Positions 8,672 to 17,248 of a DNA stretch of 64,000 nucleotides are shown here, one piece after another (within the stretch, counting starts at the first letter, position 1; every line of letters begins with the position of its first letter). The DNA comes from CAVOKN01 sp963696505. Lineage in GTDB: Bacteria; Pseudomonadota; Gammaproteobacteria; Burkholderiales; Rhodocyclaceae. Location: assembly GCA_963696505.1 (NCBI GenBank), contig CAVOKN010000007.1, forward strand, positions 124,001 to 188,000, written 5' to 3'. Made by a program: the position numbers and the translations under genes. The notes under the pieces are model-generated. The model ran no database searches and was not told where the DNA came from. It saw only the letters and a program-made list of their open reading frames with translations.

Positions 8672-9458
8672 AGTCCCTGCCCGGGTGCTGCGACAGGTCG
8701 GCCAGCGGGTGAACAACGGCGTCTGGCGCCTGGGCTTCGCCAGCCGCTTCCTGCTGATGACTTTGCTGTATTCGGGGACGGCGCTGCGCCGCTTCGGCCT
8801 CACGGTACGCCAGATCTACTTCACCGGCGTGCAGTCGCTGATCATCATCCTGGTGTCGGGCCTCTTTGTCGGCATGGTGCTCGGGCTCCAGGGCTACGAC
8901 ACGCTGCAACGCTACGGCTCGTCCGAGGCGCTGGGCATCCTGGTGGCCCTTTCGCTGACGCGGGAACTCGGTCCGGTGGTGTCCGGGCTGCTCTTCGCCA
9001 GCCGCGCCGGTTCGGCCATCACCGCCGAGATCGGCCTGATGAAGGCAACCGAACAGCTCACGGCCATGGAGATGATGGCGGTGAATCCGATCGCCCGCGT
9101 GGTGGCGCCGCGATTCTGGGCGGGCGTGATTTCGATGCCGATCCTGGCGGCGATGTTTTCGGCCATGGGCATCTTCGGCGGCTACCTGGTCGGCGTGGTG
9201 CTGATCGGCGTTGACGAGGGCTCCTTCTGGTCGCAGATGCAGGCGACCGTGGACGTGCGGCAGGACATCCTCAACGGCGTGATCAAGAGCGTGGTGTTCG
9301 GCATCGCGGTGTCGCTCATCGCCGTGTTCGAAGGCTACGACGCCGAGCCCACCGCCGAGGGGGTCTCGGGCGCCACGACGCGCACCGTCGTCATCTCGTC
9401 CCTGGCCATTCTTGGGCTGGACTTCATCCTTACCGCATTCATGTTCCGAGGCCTGTAA
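8664..9458 (+). CDS. mlaE: MlaE, permease of the Mla transporter
   Basis: 264 aa from GTG 8664, overlapping the end of mlaF by 8 bp. It shows the MlaE/YrbE pattern: five to six hydrophobic segments, the conserved central region LSLTRELGPVVSGLLFASRAGSAITAE and EMMAVNPI. It is the inner-membrane core around which MlaF and the MCE protein MlaD assemble. The stop TAA and the mlaD ATG share a base (TAATG). Confidence 0.92.
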   Translation: MLEVPARVLRQVGQRVNNGVWRLGFASRFLLMTLLYSGTALRRFGLTVRQIYFTGVQSLIIILVSGLFVGMVLGLQGYDTLQRYGSSEALGILVALSLTRELGPVVSGLLFASRAGSAITAEIGLMKATEQLTAMEMMAVNPIARVVAPRFWAGVISMPILAAMFSAMGIFGGYLVGVVLIGVDEGSFWSQMQATVDVRQDILNGVIKSVVFGIAVSLIAVFEGYDAEPTAEGVSGATTRTVVISSLAILGLDFILTAFMFRGL

Positions 9459-9955
9459 TGAACCGAACGATACTTGACCTGTGGGTCGGCTTCTTCGTCG
9501 CGGCGGGGATAGGCGCGCTGCTCTTCCTCGCCCTGAAGGTGGGGAACCTCAGCACCGCCAGCATGTCCAGCACATATCAGTTGCTGGCCAGGTTTGATAA
9601 CATCGGCGGCCTCAAGGTGCGCGCTCCGGTGAAGAGCGCGGGCGTGGTGGTCGGGCGGGTGTCGGACATCCAGTTCGACCAGCAGAACTATGTCGCCGTG
9701 GTGGCCATGAGCATCGACGGCCGCTACCAGTTTCCGCGCGACACCATCGCCGCCATCCTGACCTCGGGTCTGCTGGGGGAGCAATACATAGGCTTTTCGG
9801 TGGGCGGCGACGAGCAGATGCTCAAGGGCGACGACATCTTGAAGAAAACGCAGTCGGCAGTCGTTCTTGAAAACCTCATCGGGCAGTTCCTGTTCAGCAG
9901 GGCGGCCGAGGGTCCGGCGGGACCGTCGCAGGACGCCCCGGAGCAGAAAAAGTAG
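9458..9955 (+). CDS. mlaD: MlaD, MCE-domain substrate-binding subunit
   Basis: 165 aa. One N-terminal membrane anchor (LWVGFFVAAGIGALLFLALKV), then a single MCE domain (YQLLARFDNIGGLKVRAPVKSAGVVVGRV ... AAILTSGLLGEQYIGF). Length and layout match MlaD, which forms a hexameric periplasmic ring on MlaE. It overlaps mlaE by one base. Confidence 0.92.
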   Translation: MNRTILDLWVGFFVAAGIGALLFLALKVGNLSTASMSSTYQLLARFDNIGGLKVRAPVKSAGVVVGRVSDIQFDQQNYVAVVAMSIDGRYQFPRDTIAAILTSGLLGEQYIGFSVGGDEQMLKGDDILKKTQSAVVLENLIGQFLFSRAAEGPAGPSQDAPEQKK

Positions 9956-9990
9956 GGAATCCCCGTTTTTCGGGAAGAAAGGATCGCGTC

Positions 9991-10851
9991 GTGAACCTGT
10001 CCAAAGTCATTCCGGCCGGCCTGGCGTGTGCCGGCCTGCTGCTCGGCGGCTGTGCCACCCAGGGCAATCCGAAGGATCCTCTGGAGGGCGTCAACCGCGC
10101 GATGTTCTCGGTCAACGAGGGCCTGGACAAGGTGCTCTTCAAGCCGGTCGCCCAGGGCTATGACTTTGTCGTTCCGCTGCCGGGCAAGACGGTGGTGAGC
10201 AACTTTTTTTCAAACCTTACGGATCCGTGGATCGCCGTCAATAACCTGCTCCAGGCCAAGCCCGGCCAGGCGTTCTCGGATGTTGGCCGCTTCGTGATCA
10301 ATTCCACCGTTGGCATCGGGGGCGCCTTCGACATCGCCAGCGAACTCGGACTGGACAAGCACGAGGAGGACCTCGGCCAGACGCTGGGACGCTGGGGCGT
10401 TGGCGACGGACCCTACATCGTGCTGCCGCTGCTCGGCGGCCGCACCACCCGCGATGCCATTGCCCTGATCGGCGACGGTTACGGGGGCCCGCTCTACTAC
10501 ATGGTGGACGACGCGGCGACGCGCAACATCCTGCTGGGGGTGCGCGTGGTATCCAACCGCGCCCAGTTGCTGCCGGTGGAGAAGACCATCGAGGAGGCGG
10601 CGCTGGACAAGTACTCGTATCTGCGGGATGCCTACCTGCAGCGCCGGCGCAGCCTGATCTTCGACGGCAACCCGCCGCGCATCAAGGACGAGGATGCTGC
10701 GCTGCCGCCTGCTGCGCCTTTGGCCTGGCAAGCGAATCCGATGGATGCGCTGGCGACACCGGTGCTGATTCCCGGGCCCGTATTCAACGAAAGGGAACCA
10801 TCGCGCGTTGTAACCGGCAAGTCGGCAGAGCCGGCGCCGGGGACGCGCTGA
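9991..10851 (+). CDS. mlaA: MlaA (VacJ) outer-membrane lipoprotein
   Basis: 286 aa from GTG 9991, with AAGGA upstream. The signal peptide ends in lipobox LLGGC (Cys22). The VacJ domain is recognisable by DPLEGVNRAMFSVNEGLDK, NFFSNLTDPWIAVNNLLQ, GRFVINSTVGIGGAFDIA and DLGQTLGRWGVGDGPYIVLPLLG. It removes mislocalised phospholipids from the outer leaflet. The last 50 residues (Ala/Pro-rich) go beyond the conserved domain. Betaproteobacteria often place it inside the mla operon, as here. Confidence 0.92.
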   Translation: MNLSKVIPAGLACAGLLLGGCATQGNPKDPLEGVNRAMFSVNEGLDKVLFKPVAQGYDFVVPLPGKTVVSNFFSNLTDPWIAVNNLLQAKPGQAFSDVGRFVINSTVGIGGAFDIASELGLDKHEEDLGQTLGRWGVGDGPYIVLPLLGGRTTRDAIALIGDGYGGPLYYMVDDAATRNILLGVRVVSNRAQLLPVEKTIEEAALDKYSYLRDAYLQRRRSLIFDGNPPRIKDEDAALPPAAPLAWQANPMDALATPVLIPGPVFNEREPSRVVTGKSAEPAPGTR

Positions 10852-10900
10852 CCGGCGCCGCCGTGCCCGGCATTCTTCCCAACGAGAGGACACAAAAAGG

Positions 10901-11542
10901 ATGATACGCAAACTGGTTTTCGGCGGGCTGCTCGCCGCCGGGCTGCTCGCACCGCTGGCCGTGCCGGCGCAGGATTCCGCTCCGGATGCCCTGGTGAAGG
11001 GCGTCACCAACGACGTGCTCGCCATCGTCCGCCAGGACAAGGAGATTCAGTCCGGCAACACCCAGCGCGCCATGGCACTGGTCGAGCAGAAGGTTCTGCC
11101 CCATTTCGATTTCGTCCACATGACCCGCCTCGCCGTCGGACGCGACTGGCGCACGGCGACCCCCGACCAGCAGAAGGACCTTACCCAGGAGTTCAAGACG
11201 CTGCTGGTGCGCACCTATTCCAATTCGCTCACCTCGTACAAGAACCAGACCATCGACTTCAGGCCGACGCGCATGCAGCCGGGCGACACCGAAGTGACGG
11301 TACGCGCAGAAGTGAAGCAGCCCGGGGCGACACCGATCGGCATCGACTACAACCTGGAGAAAATGGCCGAAGGCTGGAAGGTGTATGACGTGACGGTGGG
11401 CGGCGTGAGCCTGGTCACCAACTATCGCGAATCCTTCGCGGCGGAAGTTCGCAACTCTGGCATCGACGGGCTCCTCAAGTCGCTGCGGACGCGCAACCAA
11501 AACCTGGCGGAGAAGAACGCGAAGGATCACGCCGCCAAATGA
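10901..11542 (+). CDS. mlaC: MlaC, periplasmic phospholipid shuttle
   Basis: 213 aa with a signal peptide (KLVFGGLLAAGLLAPLAVPAQD). The Ttg2/MlaC domain follows: PHFDFVHMTRLAVGRDWRTATPDQQKDLTQEFKTLLVRTYSNSL and the later KVYDVTVGGVSLVTNYRESF. It carries lipids between MlaA and MlaFEDB. Its end overlaps the mlaB start by four bases. Confidence 0.92.
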   Translation: MIRKLVFGGLLAAGLLAPLAVPAQDSAPDALVKGVTNDVLAIVRQDKEIQSGNTQRAMALVEQKVLPHFDFVHMTRLAVGRDWRTATPDQQKDLTQEFKTLLVRTYSNSLTSYKNQTIDFRPTRMQPGDTEVTVRAEVKQPGATPIGIDYNLEKMAEGWKVYDVTVGGVSLVTNYRESFAAEVRNSGIDGLLKSLRTRNQNLAEKNAKDHAAK

Positions 11543-11826
11543 TGGAGCGCTCTGCCGATCGGGTCGTGGTATCCGGCGCCATGACCTATGCCAATGCCCG
11601 CCGACTGCTCGAACTGGGCCTGGCAGAGATAGACGGGGGCGCGAAGGTATTCGACCTGGAGGCCGTCGGCGAACTGGATTCCGCCAGCCTCGCGCTGGTG
11701 TTTGCCTGGCAGCGCGCCGCCGAGTCGCGTGGCGCGAAAGTCAGCGTCCGGAACCCGCCTCCCAGCCTGCTGACGCTGGCCGAGTTGTACGGCGTTTCAG
11801 AGCTGCTGCCGCTGGCCGGATCCTGA
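11539..11826 (+). CDS. mlaB: MlaB, STAS-domain subunit of the Mla transporter
   Basis: 95 aa single STAS domain: an initial beta strand (DRVVVSGAMTY), ELDSASLALVFAWQRAA around the usual Ser/Thr of the STAS loop, and a final helix. It is the size of MlaB, which binds MlaF and stabilises the complex. It closes the mla operon and overlaps mlaC by 4 bp. Confidence 0.85.
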   Translation: MMERSADRVVVSGAMTYANARRLLELGLAEIDGGAKVFDLEAVGELDSASLALVFAWQRAAESRGAKVSVRNPPPSLLTLAELYGVSELLPLAGS

Positions 11827-11881
11827 GCCTCTGCAACCCGCCTCGCGGCCCGCGCGGGCCGGACCGGTCTCGCGTTCCGCA

Positions 11882-12799
11882 ATGTCCCTGCCTTCTTCCG
11901 CCACCGCCATCCGCCTTCGCGGCGTAAGCAAGCGCTTCGGCAGCGTGCAGGCGCTGGCGGGCGTCGACCTCGACGTGGCGCAGGGCGAGTTTTTCGGCCT
12001 GCTGGGGCCCAACGGCGCCGGCAAGACGACGCTGATCTCGGCGCTGGCCGGGCTGGTGCGCGCCGACAGCGGTGACATCGCGGTGATGGGCAGCGACGTG
12101 CGGCGCGACTACCGCGCCGCGCGCCGCGCCCTGGGCGTGGTGCCGCAGGAACTGGTGTTCGATCCCTTCTTCACGGTGCGCGAGACGCTGCGCATACAGT
12201 CCGGCTACTTCGGCCTGCGCCGCAATGACGACTGGATCGACGAGATCCTCCATCATCTCGATCTCGGCGACAAGGCCGACACCAATATGCGGCGGCTTTC
12301 GGGCGGCATGAAGCGGCGCGTGCTGGTGGCCCAGGCGCTGGTGCACCGGCCGCCGCTGATCGTGCTCGACGAGCCGACCGCCGGCGTGGACGTGGAACTG
12401 CGCCGCGGCCTGTGGGATTTCGTGCGGCGGCTCAATCGCGACGGCCATACGATCGTGCTGACCACCCATTACCTGGAGGAGGCGGAGAGCCTGTGCGGGC
12501 GCATCGCCATGATGAAGCAGGGGCGCATCGTCGCCCTCGACACCACGGCCAACCTGCTGCGGCGTTTGTCGGGCCAGACATTGCGCCTGCGGCTCGCGCC
12601 GGGCGCCACGATACCGGCGACTCTCGCCGTGCGGGTGCGTGCCGATGGCGACGGTACTGTCATGTTCGACCTTGCCCGGTGCGATGAGGTCGAGCCGATT
12701 CTCCACGACCTGCGCGTGGCGGGCGTAGCCATCGAGGACATGGAGGTCGGCAAGCCCGACCTTGAGCAGGTGTTCGTCCAGTTGATGAAGGCCGCATGA
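11882..12799 (+). CDS. ABC transporter ATP-binding protein (YadG/CcmA-like)
   Basis: 305 aa. Walker A GPNGAGKTT, signature LSGGMKRRVLVAQA, Walker B LIVLDEPTAGVD, His in LTTHYLEEAE; a C-terminal domain of about 80 residues follows the NBD, as in YadG/NodI-type exporters. It starts 55 bp after mlaB and one base separates it from the permease gene. In betaproteobacteria this pair commonly follows mla; the substrate is not known from sequence. Confidence 0.88.
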   Translation: MSLPSSATAIRLRGVSKRFGSVQALAGVDLDVAQGEFFGLLGPNGAGKTTLISALAGLVRADSGDIAVMGSDVRRDYRAARRALGVVPQELVFDPFFTVRETLRIQSGYFGLRRNDDWIDEILHHLDLGDKADTNMRRLSGGMKRRVLVAQALVHRPPLIVLDEPTAGVDVELRRGLWDFVRRLNRDGHTIVLTTHYLEEAESLCGRIAMMKQGRIVALDTTANLLRRLSGQTLRLRLAPGATIPATLAVRVRADGDGTVMFDLARCDEVEPILHDLRVAGVAIEDMEVGKPDLEQVFVQLMKAA

Positions 12800-12800
12800 G

Positions 12801-13556
12801 ATGACCGGCTTCCTCACCCTGTTCGAAAAGGAACTGCTGCGTTTCTGGAAGGTGGCCTTCCAGACCGTGGCGGCGCCGGTGCTCACCGCGCTGCTTTACC
12901 TGCTTATCTTCTCCCATGTGCTGGAGCGCCACGTGCGGGTGTACGACTCGGTGTCCTACACCGCCTTCCTGGTGCCGGGGCTGGTGATGATGTCGGTGCT
13001 GCAGAATGCCTTCGCCAATTCGTCCTCGTCGCTGATTCAGTCCAAGGTCACGGGCAGCATCGTGTTCGTGCTGCTGCCGCCGCTGTCCTATCGCGAGTTC
13101 TTCGCCGCCTATATGCTCGCCGCCGCTTTGCGGGGACTGACTGTCGGTTTGGGCGTGCTGCTGGCGACGCTGTGGTTCGTCGACCTCTCCTACGCGGCGC
13201 CGCTGTGGATCCTCGCCTTCGGCCTGCTGGGCGGCGCCATTCTCGGATCGCTGGGGGTGATCGCCGGCATCTGGGCGGAGAAGTTCGACCACCTCGCAGC
13301 CTTCCAGAACTTCCTCATCATGCCGCTGACCTTTCTCTCCGGCGTGTTCTACTCGATCCACTCGCTGCCGCCCTTCTGGCAGGACGTTTCCCGTTTCAAT
13401 CCCGTGTTCTACCTGATCGACGGCTTCCGCTACGGCTTCTTCGGCGTTTCCGACGTGTCGCCGGCGCGCAGCCTGGCGGTGGCGCTCGCCAGCCTGCTGC
13501 TGCTGGCATCATTCACCCTCTGGCTGCTGCGCCGCGGCTACAAGCTGCGGCACTGA
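12801..13556 (+). CDS. ABC-2 type permease (YadH-like)
   Basis: 251 aa, about six membrane segments, ABC2_membrane family. Visible are the amphipathic start LTLFEKELLRFWKV, the region TAFLVPGLVMMSVLQNAFANSSSSLIQ, and LTFLSGVFYSIHSLPPFWQDVSRFNPVFYLIDGFRYG, characteristic of the YadH/NodJ group. Partner of the preceding ATPase. Confidence 0.88.
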   Translation: MTGFLTLFEKELLRFWKVAFQTVAAPVLTALLYLLIFSHVLERHVRVYDSVSYTAFLVPGLVMMSVLQNAFANSSSSLIQSKVTGSIVFVLLPPLSYREFFAAYMLAAALRGLTVGLGVLLATLWFVDLSYAAPLWILAFGLLGGAILGSLGVIAGIWAEKFDHLAAFQNFLIMPLTFLSGVFYSIHSLPPFWQDVSRFNPVFYLIDGFRYGFFGVSDVSPARSLAVALASLLLLASFTLWLLRRGYKLRH

Positions 13557-13582
13557 TCGCTTCAATTTCGAGAGACAACACC

Positions 13583-13825
13583 ATGATTCGTCCGGAAGAC
13601 ATCAAGGGCTACATCGAGGAGGGCCTGCCCTGCGAACACATCAGCGTGCAGGGCGACGGCGCCCATTTCGAGGCGGTGATCGTAAGCCGGGAGTTTCGCG
13701 GCAAACTGCGGGTGCAGCAGCACCAGCTCGTCTATCGCGCCCTGGGCGAGCGCATGCGCGAGGAGATCCACGCGCTTTCAATGACGACCCTGACGCCCGA
13801 GGAGTGGGCGGCACGCCATGGATAA
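13583..13825 (+). CDS. ibaG: BolA-family protein IbaG
   Basis: 80 aa. BolA-like fold with VQGDGAHFEAVIVSREFRGKLRVQQHQLVYRALGERM; the conserved RVxxHQxVY region holds the metal-ligand His used with monothiol glutaredoxins. Directly upstream of murA and overlapping it by 8 bp, the same neighbourhood as ibaG in gamma- and betaproteobacteria. The frame is open far upstream, but ATG 13583 is the natural start. Confidence 0.88.
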   Translation: MIRPEDIKGYIEEGLPCEHISVQGDGAHFEAVIVSREFRGKLRVQQHQLVYRALGERMREEIHALSMTTLTPEEWAARHG

Positions 13826-15071
13826 GCTGGCGATCGAGGGTGGCGTCGCCCTTTCCGGCGAGGTGGCGATCTCCGGCGCCAAGAACGCGGCGCTGCCCAT
13901 CCTGTGTGCCGCGCTACTCACCCGCGAGCCCCTCACCGTCACCAATCTGCCGCGGCTGAACGACGTGCGAACCATGCTGAAACTGCTGGCGCAGATGGGG
14001 GTGGGCGTCGCCGAGGACGGACCGGACACGGTGACGCTCGATGCGTCTAAGCTGGACAATCCGGTCGCGCCCTATGAGTTGGTGAAGACCATGCGTGCGT
14101 CCGTGCTGGTGCTGGGGCCGCTGCTCGCCCGCGCCGGCGAGGCCCGCGTCAGCCTGCCCGGCGGCTGCGCCATCGGCGCGCGGCCGGTGGACCAGCACAT
14201 CAAGGGCCTGCAGGCCATGGGCGCCGAGATTGCGGTGGAGCAGGGCTACGTCCATGCCCGGGCGGCGCGGCTGAAGGGTGCGCGCCTGTTCACCGACATG
14301 GTGACGGTGACCGGCACCGAGAACCTGATGATGGCGGCGGTGCTGGCCCAGGGCGACACCGTGATCGAGAACGCCGCCCGCGAGCCCGAGGTGGTGGATC
14401 TGGCCAACTGCCTGGTGGCGATGGGGGCGCAGATTTCCGGCGCCGGCACCGACGTGATCCGCATCCGCGGCGTCGAGCGCTTGCAGGGGGCGCGCCACCG
14501 CGTCATGCCCGACCGCATCGAGACCGGCACCTACCTTTGCGCGGCGGCGGTCACCGGCGGTGCGCTGCGGCTGACCGGCACCTCCACCAGCTACCTCGAC
14601 GCGGTGGTGGACAAGCTGATGGACGCCGGCTGTGACATCGTCCCCGAGCGCGATGCCATCCGTATCAAGGCGCCGGCGAAGCTCACCGCGGTGAGCATCC
14701 GCACCTCGCCCTATCCCGCCTTTCCCACTGACATGCAGGCCCAGTTCATGGCGATCAACGCGGTGGCCGAGGGCACCGCCGTGATCCGCGAAACCATCTT
14801 CGAGAACCGCTTCATGCACGCGGTGGAGCTGGCGCGCCTCGGCGCCGACATCCGCATCGACGGCAACATCGCGGTGGTCAGGGGTGTGGCCAAGCTCGAC
14901 GGCGCAACGGTGATGGCCACCGACCTGCGCGCCTCGGCCAGTCTGGTGGTGGCAGGGCTGGCGGCCCAGGGCGAGACCGTCGTCGATCGCATCTACCACC
15001 TCGACCGCGGCTACGAGAAACTGGAGCAGAAGCTCGCCGCCCTCGGAGCGAAGGTGAGACGGGTGAAGTAG
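13818..15071 (+). CDS. murA: UDP-N-acetylglucosamine 1-carboxyvinyltransferase
   Basis: 417 aa, the normal MurA length. It contains the substrate-binding Lys22-Asn23 (SGAKNAALPI) and the catalytic loop PGGCAIGARPVDQH with the PEP/fosfomycin-reactive Cys. First committed step of peptidoglycan synthesis in the cytoplasm. Its TAG stop lies inside the left arm of a 21-bp inverted repeat. Confidence 0.96.
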   Translation: MDKLAIEGGVALSGEVAISGAKNAALPILCAALLTREPLTVTNLPRLNDVRTMLKLLAQMGVGVAEDGPDTVTLDASKLDNPVAPYELVKTMRASVLVLGPLLARAGEARVSLPGGCAIGARPVDQHIKGLQAMGAEIAVEQGYVHARAARLKGARLFTDMVTVTGTENLMMAAVLAQGDTVIENAAREPEVVDLANCLVAMGAQISGAGTDVIRIRGVERLQGARHRVMPDRIETGTYLCAAAVTGGALRLTGTSTSYLDAVVDKLMDAGCDIVPERDAIRIKAPAKLTAVSIRTSPYPAFPTDMQAQFMAINAVAEGTAVIRETIFENRFMHAVELARLGADIRIDGNIAVVRGVAKLDGATVMATDLRASASLVVAGLAAQGETVVDRIYHLDRGYEKLEQKLAALGAKVRRVK

Positions 15072-15120
15072 GGTGCGCGGTGCGCACCGTGCCTGGACCG
15101 GTGCGCACCGCGCACCCTAC
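15068..15120. repeat. 21-bp perfect inverted repeat, GTAGGGTGCG type, after murA
   Basis: Arms at 15068-15088 and 15100-15120 are exact complements with an 11-base loop; each arm begins or ends with GTAGGGTGCG / CGCACCCTAC. The left arm includes the murA stop. There is no T-run, so it is more likely a dispersed palindromic element that may also act as a hairpin 3' end. Related elements lie at 36171-36229 and 40964-41022. Confidence 0.8.
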
Positions 15121-15122
15121 GG

Positions 15123-15131
15123 ACTGACTTT
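15123..15131 (-). repeat. AAAGTCAGT 9-mer, copy 1
   Basis: ACTGACTTT on the plus strand, intergenic between murA and hisG, three bases after the inverted repeat. Confidence 0.6.
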
Positions 15132-15227
15132 CCCTCCGGCGCCGCCAACCGTTGCTCACGCCGGAGCGTCCTCTGCGCTTGCGCGTCGCTGCGGTAAGAT
15201 TTGGCCTTTTCCAGCGGTCATCCCATC

Positions 15228-15869
15228 TTGATCAGCATCACCCTGGCCCTTTCGAAGGGGCGCATCTTCGAAGAGACGCTGCCGCTGCTGGCGGCGGCGG
15301 GCGTCGTTCCTGCCGAGAACCCCGAGACCTCGCGCAAGCTGATCATCGCCACCAACCGGGCGGACGTGCGGCTGATCATCGTGCGCGCCACCGACACCCC
15401 GACCTACGTGCAATACGGCGCGGCGGATCTCGGCATCGCCGGCAAGGACGTGCTGCTGGAGCACGGCGGCGCGGGGCTCTACCAGCCGCTGGACCTGCGC
15501 ATCGCGCGCTGCCGCATGTGCGTGGCGGTGCCGGCGGGCTTCGACTATGCCGCCGCGGTCAAGCGCGGGGCGCGGCTGCGGGTGGCGACCAAGTACATCG
15601 GCACGGCGCGGGAGCACTTCGCCGCCAAGGGCGTGCACGTGGACCTGATCAAGCTCTACGGCTCGATGGAGCTGGCGCCGCTGGTGGGGCTGGCGGATGC
15701 CATCGTCGACCTGGTCAGCAGCGGTGGCACGCTGCGCGCCAACAACCTGGTCGAGGTGGAGGAGATCATGCCCATCAGCTCGCGGCTGGTCGTCAACCAG
15801 GCATCCCTCAAGATGAAGCGCGATGCCCTGCAACCGATGATCGAGGCCTTCGCCGGGGCGCTGAAATGA
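15228..15869 (+). CDS. hisG: ATP phosphoribosyltransferase, short form
   Basis: 213 aa from TTG 15228; an in-frame TTG at 15201 would add nine residues unlike the family. The protein starts ISITLALSKGRIFEETLPLLAAAG, and the PRPP-binding region DLVSSGGTLRANNL is intact. The length fits short-form HisG, which needs the HisZ regulatory partner; hisZ is not in the window. First step of histidine synthesis. It overlaps hisD by four bases. Confidence 0.92.
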   Translation: MISITLALSKGRIFEETLPLLAAAGVVPAENPETSRKLIIATNRADVRLIIVRATDTPTYVQYGAADLGIAGKDVLLEHGGAGLYQPLDLRIARCRMCVAVPAGFDYAAAVKRGARLRVATKYIGTAREHFAAKGVHVDLIKLYGSMELAPLVGLADAIVDLVSSGGTLRANNLVEVEEIMPISSRLVVNQASLKMKRDALQPMIEAFAGALK

Positions 15870-17176
15870 GCATCAGGCGGCTGTCGACGGCGGATGCCGA
15901 TTTCGAGGAACGCTTTGCCGCACTGCTCGCCTTCGAAGGCGCCCAGGACGAGGGCGTGGACCGCACCGTTGCCGAAATCCTCGCCGCGGTGAAGCGCGAC
16001 GGCGATGCCGCCGTCCTGGAATACACGCGCCGCTTCGACAAGCTCGATGCCTCAAGCATGGCAGAGCTGGAATTGCCGCGCGGCGAACTGGAAGCGGCGC
16101 TCGCCGGGCTGTCCGCCGCTCAGCGCGAGGCGCTGGAGCAGGCGGCGCAGCGGGTAAGGAGCTACCACGAGCGCCAGGTGCTGTCGTCCTGGGAGTACCG
16201 CGAGGACAGCGAAGCGATGCGCGGCACGCGGCTCGGCCAGAAGGTGACCGCGCTGGATCGCGTCGGCCTCTACGTTCCCGGCGGCAAGGCGGCCTATCCC
16301 AGTTCGGTGCTGATGAACGCGATTCCGGCCAAGGTGGCGGGTGTGGCCGAGCTGATCATGGTGGTGCCCACGCCGCGCGGCGAGAAGAATCCGCTGGTGC
16401 TGGCGGCGGCGGCGATCACCGGCGTGGACCGGGTGTTCACCATCGGCGGCGCCCAGGCGGTGGGCGCCCTGGCCTACGGCACGGCCAGCATCCCGCAGGT
16501 CGACAAGATCGTCGGCCCCGGCAATGCCTATGTCGCGGCGGCCAAGCGCCGCGTGTTCGGCGTCGTCGGCATCGACATGGTGGCCGGTCCTTCGGAAGTG
16601 CTGATCGTCTCCGACGGCTCGGGTGACCCCGACTGGGTGGCGATGGATCTGTTCGCCCAGGCAGAGCACGACGAGTTGGCGCAGTCCATCCTGCTCTGTC
16701 CCGATGCAGCATTCATCGACGCCGTTGCCGCCAGCATCGAGCGCCTGCTGCCCCAGATGCCGCGGCGCGCGGTGATCGCGGCGGCGCTTTCAGGTCGCGG
16801 TGCGCTGATCCGTACGGGCGACCTCGACGAGGCCTGCACGCTCGCCAATCGCATCGCCCCGGAGCACCTGGAACTGGCGGTGGACGACGCGGAAGCCCTG
16901 CTGCCCAAGATCCGCCATGCTGGCGCCATCTTCATGGGCCACTACGCGTCGGAGTCCCTGGGCGACTACTGCGCCGGCCCCAACCACGTGCTGCCGACTT
17001 CGCGCAGCGCCCGCTTTTCGTCGCCGCTGGGCGTCTATGACTTCCAGAAGCGCTCCAGCATCATCGAAGTCTCGGCCCAGGGCGCCCGAACTCTCGGTGG
17101 CATCGCCGCCACACTGGCGGAGGGGGAAGGGCTACAGGCCCACGCCCGCTCGGCGCAGATGCGCATGCACCGCTGA
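15866..17176 (+). CDS. hisD: Histidinol dehydrogenase
   Basis: 436 aa from ATG 15866. Signature regions VGLYVPGGKAAYPSSVLMNAIPAKVAGV, GGAQAVGALAYGT, KIVGPGNAYVAAAKR and the zinc/catalytic segment ANRIAPEHLELAVDD and GPNHVLPTSRSARFSSPLGVYDF are all present. It oxidises histidinol to histidine in the last two steps. The next gene, hisC, faces it from the other strand. Confidence 0.96.
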   Translation: MSIRRLSTADADFEERFAALLAFEGAQDEGVDRTVAEILAAVKRDGDAAVLEYTRRFDKLDASSMAELELPRGELEAALAGLSAAQREALEQAAQRVRSYHERQVLSSWEYREDSEAMRGTRLGQKVTALDRVGLYVPGGKAAYPSSVLMNAIPAKVAGVAELIMVVPTPRGEKNPLVLAAAAITGVDRVFTIGGAQAVGALAYGTASIPQVDKIVGPGNAYVAAAKRRVFGVVGIDMVAGPSEVLIVSDGSGDPDWVAMDLFAQAEHDELAQSILLCPDAAFIDAVAASIERLLPQMPRRAVIAAALSGRGALIRTGDLDEACTLANRIAPEHLELAVDDAEALLPKIRHAGAIFMGHYASESLGDYCAGPNHVLPTSRSARFSSPLGVYDFQKRSSIIEVSAQGARTLGGIAATLAEGEGLQAHARSAQMRMHR

Positions 17177-17248
17177 GCATCTGCACCGAACCCGTATCGA
17201 GTTATCGCCGGGAGGGGGCGGACGCGCGCGGTGTCGCGAATTCGACGG